From: Ichthyophis bannanicus
Taxonomy: Eukaryota > Chordata > Amphibia > Gymnophiona > Ichthyophiidae
NCBI GenBank assembly: GCA_033557465.1
Contig: CM066031.1
Span: 1,670,780,800-1,670,844,799 of the forward strand
Direction: 5' to 3'
DNA length: 64,000 nt
Made by a program: the position numbers and the translations under genes. The number at the start of each line of letters is the position of its first letter. Positions within the stretch are counted from its first letter, which is position 1. The notes beneath the pieces were generated by a model, which searched no databases, was not told where the DNA came from, and worked only from the letters and a program-made list of their open reading frames with translations. This document shows, piece after piece, positions 1 to 9,052 of this stretch.

Positions 1-138
1 TTACCCTGTTGGCAGGAGACGCGTCTCGCTCTCCTATGGTGGTTAAGGGCAGAGAATTTAGAGAAAGGAATGCCCTTAGAGGCGCCGGATTGGATCCCCC
101 TGACAACGGATGCCAGCCTTTCAGGTTGGGGAGCGCAT
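1..138 (+). pseudogene. DIRS copy 1 RT/RNase H fragment
   Basis: The forward translation ends in PLTTDASLSGWGAH. This is the first RNase H aspartate block (TDAS) that all DIRS copies in the window carry downstream of the RT. The frame stops at 138 where a CR1 element begins and resumes at 4866 with the next residues of the same block. The RT proper lies upstream of the window. Confidence 0.85.
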
Positions 139-155
139 AGAAACATAGAAACATG

Positions 156-263
156 TTCAATGTAAAACCTGACAGTTGTCGTTATGGTCGTTATGTTATG
201 ATGTAAACCGCGCTGATTCTAAATAGCGCGGTATGTAAGAAATTGTAATAAATAAATAAATAA
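156..263 (+). mobile_element. Severely 5'-truncated L2-type LINE 3' tail
   Basis: About 108 bp hold the complementary pair accgcgct/agcgcggt followed by (AAAT)n. The same tail ends the L2 LINE at 44430-44512 and, inverted, the tRNA-SINE at 28941-29233. It splits the CR1 copy A 3' UTR, which continues unbroken in CR1 copy B (8985-9040). Confidence 0.75.
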
Positions 264-318
264 ATGATGACAGAAAAAGACCACATGGCCTATCTAGTCT
301 GTCCTTCCATATCAACAA

Positions 319-3300
319 CTACAACAGTCCACTTTTTACCTTTAGAGATCCTCTGTGTTGGTCCCATGCTTTTTTGAATTCAGTTACTGTCCTCATCTCT
401 ACCACCTCCACTGGGAGACTATTCCATGGATCCACTACTCTTTCCGTAAAGAAATATTTCTGCATATCACTTCTGAATCTATCTCCCTTCACCCTCATCC
501 CATGTCCCCTCGTAGCAGAACTTGCTTTCAATTGAAAGAGGCTCTCTCCCTGAACATTTATGCCACGGAGGTATTTGAACATCTCAATCATATCACCTCT
601 ATCCTGCCTTTCCTCTAAGGTGTACATATTAAGATCCTTAAGTCTGTCCTCATATGCTTTATAATGAAGCCCACTAATCATTTTAGTAGCCACCCTCTGC
701 ACCGACTCCATCCTGTTCACATCCTTTTGAAGGTGCGGTCTCCAGAATTGCACACTATACTCCAAATGAGGTCGCACCAAAGACTTATACAGAGGCATTA
801 TCACCTCCTTTTTTCTGCTAGCCATTCCTTTCCGTATGCACCCAAGCATCCTTCTAGCTTTTGCTGTCGCCTTTTCTACCTGTTTAGCTACTTTAAGATC
901 ATCAGACACAGGAGGATGTAGTAAAGGCTGTTAGTGTAGCTGGGTTTAAAAAAGGTTTGGACAAGTTCCTGGAGGAAAGTTCCATAAACCATTATTAAGA
1001 AGGGACCCAGGATATCAATGCTTGAACCAATACAAGCATTGTGGAACCTGTGTCCCTTGGGGAAACTGCTAGGTACATATGACCTAGATTGGCCACTGTT
1101 GGAAACAGAATACTGGGCTTGATGGACCTTGGTCTGACCCAGTATGGCATATCTTATGTTCTTATGTAACCACGCCTAGGTCCCGCTCTTCTTTAGTGGA
1201 CAAAAGTACTTCACCTCCTATACTGTATTGCTCCCTTGGATTGCTGCAGCCCAAATGCATGACCTTACATTTTTTAACATTAAATCCCAGCTGCCAAATT
1301 CTAGACCATTCTTCAAGCTTAGCTAGATCCCTCCTCATGTTATCTACACCTTCCTGGGTGTCTACTCTATTGCAGATTTTGGTATCATCTGCAAAGAGGC
1401 AAACCTTAGCCGACAGCCCTTCTGCTATATCACTAACAAAGATGTTAAAAAGAATCGGACCAAGGACAGATCCCTGGGGCACACCACTGGTAACATCCTT
1501 CTCCTCAGAGTGAGCTCCATTTACTTGTACTCTTTGTCACCTCCCACCCAACCAATTTCTAACCCAAGCAGTAACTTTAGGGTCCATCCCTAGGGTGCTC
1601 AGTTTGTTTATAAGTCGCCTGTGAGGAACAGTGTCAAAGGCTTTACTGAAATCTAAATACACCACATCTAGAGCTCTCCCTCGGTCCAACTCTCTGGTCA
1701 CCCAGTCAAAGAAATCAATCAGATTTGTCTGACAAGACCTGCCTTTGGTGAATCCATGCTGCCTCGGATCCTGTAATCCGCTGGACTCCAGAAACCTCAC
1801 TATATTCTCTTTCAGCAGCGTTTCCAATAATTTACTCACCACCGAAGATAAACTAACCGGCATGTAGTTTTCAACCACATCCTTACTTCCGCTTTTGTGT
1901 AAAGGCACCACATGAGCCTCTCTCCAGTCCTTTGGCACCACTCCCGACTCTAACGAGGCATTGAAAAGATCAGTCAGTGGAGTTGCTAGAATGTCCCCAA
2001 GTTCCCTCAGTGTTCTAGGGTGTATCCCATCCGGTCCCATCGCTTTGTCTACTTTAAGTTGAGCTAGTTTCTCACGAACACAGTCTTCTGAAAATTGTTC
2101 AAGACATCCCTCGCTTCTGTTTCTATTTGTGGGTGTTTTCTGAGGTCCTGCTCCTGGTTCTTCATCTGTGAACACAGAACAAAAATATTTGTTAAGCAAT
2201 TCCGCTTTATCCTTATCAGCTTCTACATATTCCCCCCCTGCACCCTTGAGTCTGACAATACCACTTTTGCCCTTCCTCTTCTCACTAATATATCTGAAAA
2301 ATGTCTTATCCCCCCATTTTATTGCATTGGCTATTTCCTCCTCCTTTTGAATCGTTGCCTTCTTGACTACTTTGCTAGCTTTTCTAAGTTTTTCCAAATA
2401 CAGATTCCTGTCTTCCTCTCTCTGTGATCTCTTGTATTTCATGAAGGCCTCCCTCTTTTTCTTCACTTTTTCAGCTACTTCCTTCGAAAACCATAGCGGT
2501 CTCCTTTTCCTTTTGCCTTTATTTACCATTTTAACAAAAAGGTTGGTTGGCCTTAAAATATCCTCTTTCAGTTTTGCCCACTGTTTTTCTACATCCCCCA
2601 GCTGTTCCCATCCCACTAACGACTCCCTGAGGTATTGGCCCATCTTCGCAAAGTTAGTCTTCCTAAAGTCTAAGATCCTCACCTTGGAATGGATTCTAAC
2701 AGCCCTAGTCCTAATACTGAGCCACAACATCTGGTGATCACTGGATGCAAAATGATCTCCCACTACAACATCAGAAACACTTTCACCATTGGTAAGCACC
2801 AAGTCCAGTATGGCCCCTTCACGTGTGGGGTCTGTTACCAATTGCCTGAATAGTTCTCCCTGTAGAGAATCCAGGATCTCCTTACTTCTAGATGATACTG
2901 CAGCAGGAATGTGCCAATCAACATCTGGCATATTGAAATCTCCTATCAGTAGCACTTCCCCTTTCCTAGCAATGCTGCGTATGTCTTCAATTAACTCTCT
3001 GTCCACCTCTTCCTCTTGTGTGGGAGGTCTGTATATCACACCAATGCAAATAGATTTCTCTTTCCCTCTTTCTAGTTTAACCCACAATGCCTCCTCTCTC
3101 CCTTTTAAGCTCTGTAATTCCAAAGCTTTAATAGTTTTTACATATAGTGCCACTCCTCCTCCCCTTCTTCCTACCCTGTCCTTTCTGAATAAAGTATAGC
3201 CAGGTATAGTTACATCCCAATCATGGATTTCTGTGAACCATGTTTCTGTAACTGCCACTAAATCCAAGTCAGCCACTCCCACCAAAGCTTCAACATCAGG

Positions 3301-3441
3301 GATCTTATTTCCCATGCTACGGGCATTTATACACACTGCTTTCCATATGTTACCCCTGTTACCCATTTCCATAAAGGTATTTAATGTATCACCTACCTGG
3401 GGGCTTTCACTTACCTGGGGGCTTTCTTCACCCATTCCCAA
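319..3441 (-). pseudogene. CR1 copy A ORF2: endonuclease plus reverse transcriptase, broken
   Basis: ORF2 would make the LINE endonuclease/RT used for target-primed retrotransposition. From the ATG at 3441 the first 634 codons cover an apurinic-type endonuclease (CINARSMGNK, TETWF, GVIYRPP, GDFNMPDVDWH, SSDHQML) and RT fingers/palm (GPDGIHP, YLDFSKAFDTVPHRR). An in-frame TGA at 1537-1539 replaces the CGA arginine codon seen in copy B. The same frame then resumes with SGVPQGSVLGP and the FADD catalytic motif (to 1162). A CR1-C tail (911-1167) splits the thumb/C-terminal region, which ends at 319. An Arg to Met change in the NYRPVSL block (NYMPVSL here) is another lesion. The protein is expected to be inactive. 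Confidence 0.9.
911..1167 (+). mobile_element. CR1-C 3' tail inserted in opposite orientation
   Basis: This segment encodes the last residues and 3' UTR of the CR1-C lineage (inverted relative to 12688-12940) and ends cttatgttcttatg. It interrupts the ORF2 of CR1 copy A exactly where copy B reads straight through (near 9645). It is a 5'-truncated retrocopy, younger than CR1 copy A. Confidence 0.85.
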
Positions 3442-3446
3442 CGAAT

Positions 3447-4391
3447 CTAGTTTAAAGCCCTCTTCAGTAGATTAGCCTGTCTACTACCGAAGATGCGTTG
3501 ACCTTTCTTGGACAGATGGATGCCATCTCTGATCTGCAAGCCTTGGAACAGCATCCCATGGTCTAGGAAACCAAAACGCTCTCGATGACACCATCCATGC
3601 AGCCATGCATTCATCTCCAGGATGCGAGCCTCTCTGCCTTGGCCTTTACCCTCAACAGGGAGGATTGAAGAGAACACCACCTGTGCACCTAACTGCTTCA
3701 CCCTCTGTCCCAGAGCCATGAAGTCACTTTTGATACGTTCCAAGGTATACCTGGCAGTATCATTTGTTCCAACATGGATTAGCAACATTGGGTAATAGTC
3801 AGTGGGCTTGATGAGTCTCGGCAAACTCTCCGTAGCATCTTGGATTTGGGCACCAGGCAGACAGCATACCTCTCTGGACATCAAGACTGGTCGGCAGATG
3901 GACGCCTCAGTACCCCTCAGAAGAGAGTCTTCAACCACCACTACCCTTCGTTTCCTTCTGGTCACTGATTCTGCAACTTTGGGGCACTTGAACTCTGGTT
4001 CTTCCCTTTCCAGGGATGCTTTCACCTCCTCCACTTCCAGGGCTGCATAATGGTTCTTCAATTCAAGGGCTGGAGAAGTTGGATTGGTGATTTTGCAGGC
4101 CCTGGTGACTTGTGTCCAACCATCGACATTCTGTTGGCACCCATCTTCTCCTGTGCTGGAGAGCTTGGTTGCTGCAAGAAGCATCTCATCAATGTACTTC
4201 TCACTGTCTTGAATGCTCCTCAGCCTCGCCACCTCCTCTCTGAGTTCCTCCACTTGTTTCCTCAGAGCTTCAGCATGCAGGCATCCTGCACATGGAACTG
4301 GTCCTTCAACTGGCATTAGGACCTCTGTCTGGACCGAGGCAGAAGCTGTAACGGGGGCAACAGCTTTAGCAATACGATTCTTCCCAGCCAT
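3447..4391 (-). CDS. CR1 copy A ORF1 protein with SGNH/GDSL-like esterase domain
   Basis: This is an intact 314-codon frame, five bases upstream of ORF2. CR1 ORF1 proteins bind RNA and carry an esterase domain; the role in retrotransposition is poorly defined. Residues about 33-65 hold a CxxC pair (PCAGC) followed by a leucine heptad stretch (ALRKQVEELREEVARL) that looks like a short coiled coil. The esterase blocks are visible as VVVVEDSLLRGTE (block I), LIHVGTND (block III) and DGIHLSKKGQ (block V, Asp-His). Block I reads EDS where the family normally has GDS, so the nucleophile elbow may be damaged although the Ser is kept. CR1 copy B retains only the C-terminal third. Confidence 0.85.
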   Translation of the reverse strand: MAGKNRIAKAVAPVTASASVQTEVLMPVEGPVPCAGCLHAEALRKQVEELREEVARLRSIQDSEKYIDEMLLAATKLSSTGEDGCQQNVDGWTQVTRACKITNPTSPALELKNHYAALEVEEVKASLEREEPEFKCPKVAESVTRRKRRVVVVEDSLLRGTEASICRPVLMSREVCCLPGAQIQDATESLPRLIKPTDYYPMLLIHVGTNDTARYTLERIKSDFMALGQRVKQLGAQVVFSSILPVEGKGQGREARILEMNAWLHGWCHRERFGFLDHGMLFQGLQIRDGIHLSKKGQRIFGSRQANLLKRALN

Positions 4392-4865
4392 TGTTCTGTT
4401 CGTGGAGCTTAGGTATCTGTTAAAGCAAAAGAGAGAGATCTACCAAGAACCAGCCAGTTTCCCAGCTGTCCTTTAAGAGAAAAAGCAGTTAAATCTCTTT
4501 AATTATATTCAAAATGTGCTGGTCCAATTCTCTGTGATGTGTTAAAGGGGGAGGTGCCTTATAAAGGAAGACTGCTCACTAGGGGTGCTTGGAAGTCGGG
4601 GTGGGTAGGGAGGGAACTAACACCTGATTAGATGTTAGCAGTTTCCAAACCTGAGGAGGTTACTAGAGTTCAGCAACCTACTGTGCTCAAGGAAAGTTCC
4701 ACTAAAGCACCAAAAAGAAAGTAACCTTGCTTTAAAGAATATACAAAAAACCCTTTTAAGAGCTCCCCAGTCAGAGAGCTAGCAATGTAATATAATAAAA
4801 ACAAACAAACAAACAAACCCTCAAATCCTTACTGTTTGTTGATCTGTAGAGCCCTGGTTAGAAAA

Positions 4866-5623
4866 GCATGTCCAGGGGGAGTACGCACAAGGTTGGTGGT
4901 CCAATCAGGAAAAGGCCTGGTCGATCAACAGGTTGGAGTTGCAAGCGGTTGTTCTGGCGCTAAGAACCTTTCGGAGGTGTCTTCATGGGAAAGCCGTACG
5001 GGTATTTTCCGACAATGCAACGACAGTAGCCTATATCAACCGGCAGGGGGGCACCAGCAGTGTGGCGCTGGAAGCTGAAGTCGATCAGTTGTTCGAGTGG
5101 GCCGAGGTACATCTGCTAGCGGTGTCAGCGGCGCATGTCGCAGGGGTGGAAAATATAGAGGCTGATTTTCTGAGTCGAGTAAGAGTAGACCCGGGGGAGT
5201 GGGCCCTCCATCCGCAGGTGTTCGAAATGGTGGTGCATCGGTGGGGCCCCACCGGTCATGGATCTCATGGCAACCTTTCAATCCGCAAAGGCCAGTCGAT
5301 TCTTCAGCAGAAGACGAGAAAGGATGTCGGAAGGCCTGGATGCATTATTTCAGCCTTGGCCGGAGGACCGACTACTCTACGTGTTTCCACCCTGGGTGCT
5401 AATAGGTCGGGTGCTGCAGCGCATAGAACTTCACAGAGGACGGGTGATTTTAATTGCGCCGGATTGGCCAAGACGGCCGTGGTATGCGGATCTGATGAGG
5501 CTCCTGGGGAACAAGCCATGGAAGCTGCCGGTTCGGAGGGAGCTGTTAACCCATGGACCTCTGTTGATGGCTCAGGTGGATCGGTTCTCGCTTATGGCTT
5601 GGCTATTGAAAGGGCAAGTTTGA
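4866..5623 (+). pseudogene. DIRS copy 1 pol: RNase H and Dam-methylase-like region
   Basis: The frame resumes after the CR1 with the RNase H core: RLELQAVVLALR (Glu), VFSDNATTVAYIN (Asp) and EADFLSRVRV (last Asp). A one-base shift near 5247 moves to the frame that carries DLMATFQSAKASRFF, YVFPPWVLIGRVL and ILIAPDWPRRPW. This is the region that DIRS elements place after RNase H and that resembles Dam-type N6-adenine methylases (FPP motif). It ends at the TGA at 5621-5623 and overlaps the start of the recombinase frame by about 100 bases. Confidence 0.85.
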
Positions 5624-6657
5624 TAGCGAGAGGTTATTCGGCGGCAGTGGTGGCCACTTTGTTGAAAGCTCGGAGGATGTCGACTTCCTTGGCGTATATT
5701 CGTATTTGGCTTGTGTTCAAAGATAGGTGTGTAGGCAACAAGGTTACGGCCTTAAAAGCTTTGATACCGCAGGTACTGGCGTTTTTGCAGGAAGGATATG
5801 AGAAGGGGTTAGCGGCTTCTTTAAGGGTACAGTTGGCAGCTCTGTCCTGTTACAGGGGTAAAATAAGAGGTGAGGTTCTAGGAGGACATCCAGATGTCAA
5901 ACGGTTTTTGAGGGTGGTCGCACTGTTGCGTCCACCGGGTAGACAAGTGGTTCCGACGTGGGACTTACATTTAGTTCTGGAAGCTTTGGTACAAGCACCT
6001 TTTGAGCCTTTGGCAAGAGCGTCGTTGAAGGATCTTACCTTAAAAGTGGTGTTTCTGGTGGCTATTTCTTCGGCCAGGAGAATATCTGAGTTACAAGCAT
6101 TGTCCTGTAGGGAACCTTTTCTGTTTTTTAGTGATTCGAAGGTGGTGTTGAGGATGGTGCCCTCGTTTTTGCCCAAGGTGGTATCGCCGTTTCATGTCAA
6201 TCAGGTAGTGTCACTGCCAGTATTTGAGGAAGGCAGTGTGGGTTCTGCTCCGAAGCAGTTACATAGATTGGATGTTCGGAGAGCACTGAAGCGGTATTTG
6301 AAGACTACAGCTTCTTTCCGTAGTTCGGAAAGGTTGTTTGTTTTGTTTGGAGGTTCAAAGAAAGGGCAAGTAGCGTCAAAGGCTTCCATTACCAGATGGG
6401 TTAAAGGAGCAATTGCATCCGCATATATTTTGAAAGGTAAAACAGTTCCAGAAGGTTTACGGGCTCATTCGACTAGGGCGCAAGCTACATCATGGGCGGA
6501 ATGTAGTTTGGTTCCGGCGGCTGAAATTTGTAAGGCGTCTACTTGGTCATCTCTGCATTCCTTTATCAGACATCACTGTCTGGATTTGCAGGCAGAAAGG
6601 GATGCCCATTTTGGATCAGCAGTGCTTCAGGCTGGTCTAGCAGGACCCTCCCGTTGA
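5518..6657 (+). CDS. DIRS copy 1 tyrosine recombinase, catalytic Tyr replaced by His
   Basis: DIRS tyrosine recombinases integrate a circular cDNA. The frame is open to a TGA at 6655-6657; 5518 is the nearest upstream ATG, and real initiation may instead depend on coupling with pol. Domains are an N-terminal SAM-like DNA-binding region (IERASLIARGYSAAVV, about residues 27-130), then the catalytic domain with the first Arg (SARRISELQALSC), FLPKVVSPFHVNQ, and the H-x-x-R box (LRAHSTRAQATSWAE). The terminal block reads HSFIRHHCLDL, where copies 2, 3 and 4 have HYRLDV or HYRLNV, so TAC has become CAC and the nucleophilic tyrosine is lost. The enzyme should be catalytically dead although the frame is otherwise uninterrupted. 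Confidence 0.88.
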   Translation: MEAAGSEGAVNPWTSVDGSGGSVLAYGLAIERASLIARGYSAAVVATLLKARRMSTSLAYIRIWLVFKDRCVGNKVTALKALIPQVLAFLQEGYEKGLAASLRVQLAALSCYRGKIRGEVLGGHPDVKRFLRVVALLRPPGRQVVPTWDLHLVLEALVQAPFEPLARASLKDLTLKVVFLVAISSARRISELQALSCREPFLFFSDSKVVLRMVPSFLPKVVSPFHVNQVVSLPVFEEGSVGSAPKQLHRLDVRRALKRYLKTTASFRSSERLFVLFGGSKKGQVASKASITRWVKGAIASAYILKGKTVPEGLRAHSTRAQATSWAECSLVPAAEICKASTWSSLHSFIRHHCLDLQAERDAHFGSAVLQAGLAGPSR

Positions 6658-6683
6658 CTTTTTTGCACTGCTCTGCTACATCC

Positions 6684-6790
6684 CCAAAGGTTCAGGACTA
6701 GCCTGGAGGGATGCTAAGGAAGGTGAAATTAGACTTACCTGCCAATTGTTGTTCCTTAAGGAACTCCAAGCTAGTCCTGTATCCCACCCA
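6684..6790 (+). repeat. DIRS copy 1 internal complementary region
   Basis: Starting 27 bases after the recombinase stop, this segment spans a left-end complement (ggttcaggactagcctggag...) and a right-end complement (gaaattagacttacctg...), that is, the junction of the presumed circular intermediate. About 55 bases from 6722 onward are the near-perfect reverse complement of 7203-7262. The stretch 6790-7065 holds no gene. Confidence 0.85.
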
Positions 6791-7064
6791 AATCTTTACG
6801 TGGACTATGGCCTGAAGCGACTGATGTGTAACAGGTAAGCGGCCCAAGTGGCAGTACCGGGTATAGTCCATAAGGGGAGGGATTCTTCTCAAGGGTGTTT
6901 TGTAGCGGCACTTTTTATCTTTCATGTCGGAAAATGGGGATCTCAGCATGTTGCAAGAGTTCAGTAATAGTTAGGGGGAACATGAAGAGTTTCAAATAGT
7001 GTTCTGCCCAATTAGTACTCTTATCAGTTAAGTTATGTGGGGATAGTTAGTACAGTTACTACTT

Positions 7065-7262
7065 AATTGTTGCTCCGGTGAGTCTGCTTTGTCAATAGGT
7101 TACTGAATTCATGAGGCGGATCCTGTGTACTTATACTGGTGTCATCAAAAAAGAATGATGTTTCTCAGTCTCCAAGCTGCTGGAGGAGGAGCAAGACCCA
7201 AAGGTTCAGGACTAGCCTGGAGTTCCTTAAGGAACAACAATTAGCAGGTAAGTCTAATTTCA
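7065..7262 (+). repeat. DIRS copy 1 right inverted terminal repeat
   Basis: This matches the right end of copy 4 (37660-38037) and, inverted, the left end of copy 4 (22906-23036). It ends gcaggtaagtctaatttcac. The DIRS reading frame of copy 2 resumes at the next base, which fixes the element end. Confidence 0.85.
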
Positions 7263-8880
7263 CCCTTCGTGGTGTCTCAAAAAAAATAAAAGGGGGGGCC
7301 TTGCGCCCTATCTTGGACCTAGAAAGGGTCGATCGGTGTTATTTTTCAGGTACCGCATTTCAGGATGGCAAATTTGCGGTCGGTCATTGTGGCGGTGCGA
7401 CAGGGAGAGCACTTGTCTTCCCTCAACCTTATGGAAGCGTACTTGCACATTCCCTGCCGAGCGGCTCATCAAACGTTTTGGGGTTCGCTCTGCCTTTGGG
7501 TCACTATCAATTCCAGGCATTGCCTTTGGTCTGGTGACAGCACCGCAAACTTTCACCAAGATTATGGTGGTGGTAGAGGCGACATTATGCAAGGAAGAAA
7601 TTCTAGTTCTTCCATATCTCGACGATTGCTTACTTAGAGCCAAGTCCGGGGCCGAGAGCGTTCAAGGGACAGACAAAGTGGTAAAGGTTTTTGCAGATTC
7701 TCGGCTAGGTGGTCAACCTGACCAAAGGCCGCTTAGTACCCTTCCAGGAGCTAGAGGATCGGGGGGTACGGTTTTGACGAGCAGAGAGGAAAGGTGTTCC
7801 TACTGGACCAGCGACTTCAAGTGCTTTGGCAATTGCTGCGCAAGTTCAGGTCCACTACGGCTCTTGCACCATGGACTTTTCTGCGCGTGCTGGGAGTGAT
7901 GGCGGCGACCCTGGTTGAGGTGCCTTGGGCCAGATTTCATATGCGGCCTTTACAGAGAGCGCTGCTTTGCCGGGGGTCGCATCAGTCCGATTCATTGACC
8001 AAACGGCCTCCTTGTTACCGCAAGGTCAGGCACTCTCTTCAGTGGGGGCTGCGTCCAAGCTCGCTGGAAGCCAGTTTATCTCTGAAGCAGCTGGAGTGGC
8101 TACCATTATTGATGGACGCGAGTCTCGCAGGATGGGGAGTCCATTGCAGAGATCGGTTCGCGCAAGGTCAATGGTTCGTTTGAGAGGGCTCTTGGTCAAT
8201 CAATCGGCTGGAGTTGAAAGCAGTCTTTCGAACGCTTCAGGGGTTCAAGGCAAAAGGTGGAAGCTCGGGCTGTGCGAGTGTTCTCAGACAATTCTGCGGT
8301 GTTGTCCTACGTCAAATAACAGAGCAGCACAGGAAGTGCAGCCATGGCAGAGGAAATGGACGCCCGGTTCTCTTGGGTAGAGCGTCGGCTAACAGCACTC
8401 TCGGCAGCGCACATTGTGGGAAAGGGTAATGTGATGGTTGATTTTCTCAGCAGGCTCCATTTGGATGCCGGGGAGTGGCAGCTGCATCCAGACATCTTTA
8501 CACAGATAGTTCTCCAATGGTGACGATACTCATGGATATAATGGCGACCTTCCAGTCCGCAAAGTCAGTCGTTTCGTCAGCAAGCGGCAGGGAAGAATAT
8601 CGGATGGCATAGTCGCACTGAGGCATCAGTAGCCGTTGATGGGAGTCTTCTTTATGTATTCGCTCCGTGGACGTTAATAGGACGAGTGATTCAGTGGGTC
8701 ACGGCTCATCAAGGAAGAGTTCTATTGGTGGCACCACACTGGGCAAGGCGTCCGTGGTGCGCCAATCTCTTTCTCCTGTTTTCGACGGAAACCCCTGGAG
8801 GTTGCCGGTGTCATCACATCTGTTGGTTAAGGACCGCTCCACTTGCCTCAATTGGATCGCTTCTCGCTTAGAGTTTGGCC
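7263..8880 (+). pseudogene. DIRS copy 2 RT, RNase H and methylase-like remnant
   Basis: Several frames each carry parts of the DIRS pol. GGALRPILDLE at about 7292 is followed by a shift to MANLRSVIVAVRQGEHLSSLNLMEAYLHIP, then LPYLDDCL (the DIRS LDD motif, Trp lost) at about 7610. RNase H pieces lie around 8100-8460 (LPLLMDASLAGWGVHC, VMVDFLSRLH). The methylase-like stretch (ATFQSAK, YVFAPWTLIGRVIQWV) lies around 8540-8700. At least five frame changes are needed, so this is an old inactive copy. Confidence 0.8.
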
Positions 8881-9052
8881 ATTGAAAGGGCGAGGCTAAA
8901 GAGAGAGAGTTATTCGGCTACAGTTATTGCGACCTTGCTTAGAGCGCGAAAACAGTCCACGTCTCGTACATATGTCCATGTATAGAAACATAGAAACATG
9001 ATGACAGAAAAAGACCACAAGGCGCATCTAGTCTGTCCTTCCATAACAACAA

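Larger units (their letters stand above)
139..4865 (-). mobile_element. CR1-type LINE, copy A, essentially full length
   Basis: On the minus strand the order is a 5' leader (4865-4392), ORF1 (4391-3447), ORF2 (3441-319) and a 3' end terminating in tandem octamer-like units (on the + strand, catagaaacatagaaacatg at 136-155), which is characteristic of CR1 3' ends. It interrupts the DIRS RNase H frame with a short GCAT-like target duplication. Two later insertions lie inside it: an L2 3' tail (156-263) and a CR1-C 3' tail (911-1167). The plus-strand stretch 4739-4830 is AT-rich with an (AAAC)n run and no ORF. Confidence 0.9.
1..7262 (+). mobile_element. DIRS-type tyrosine-recombinase retrotransposon, copy 1 (family 1a), 5' part outside window
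   Basis: The order is RT/RNase H remnant (1-138), CR1 insertion (139-4865), RNase H and methylase-like region (4866-5623), tyrosine recombinase (to 6657), internal complementary region (6684-6790) and right terminal repeat (about 7065-7262). DIRS elements are known to carry inverted termini plus an internal region complementary to both ends, and that layout is visible here. The right end falls at 7262, where an interrupted RT reading frame of copy 2 resumes, so copy 1 lies inside copy 2. No target duplication is expected for this recombinase-driven class. Confidence 0.9.

Noticed and set aside
319..3475. Several plus-strand ORFs of 80-140 codons over the CR1 copies
   Set aside because: They are antisense shadows of ORF1/ORF2 (Ser/Leu/Pro-rich, no motif), repeated identically over CR1 copy B.
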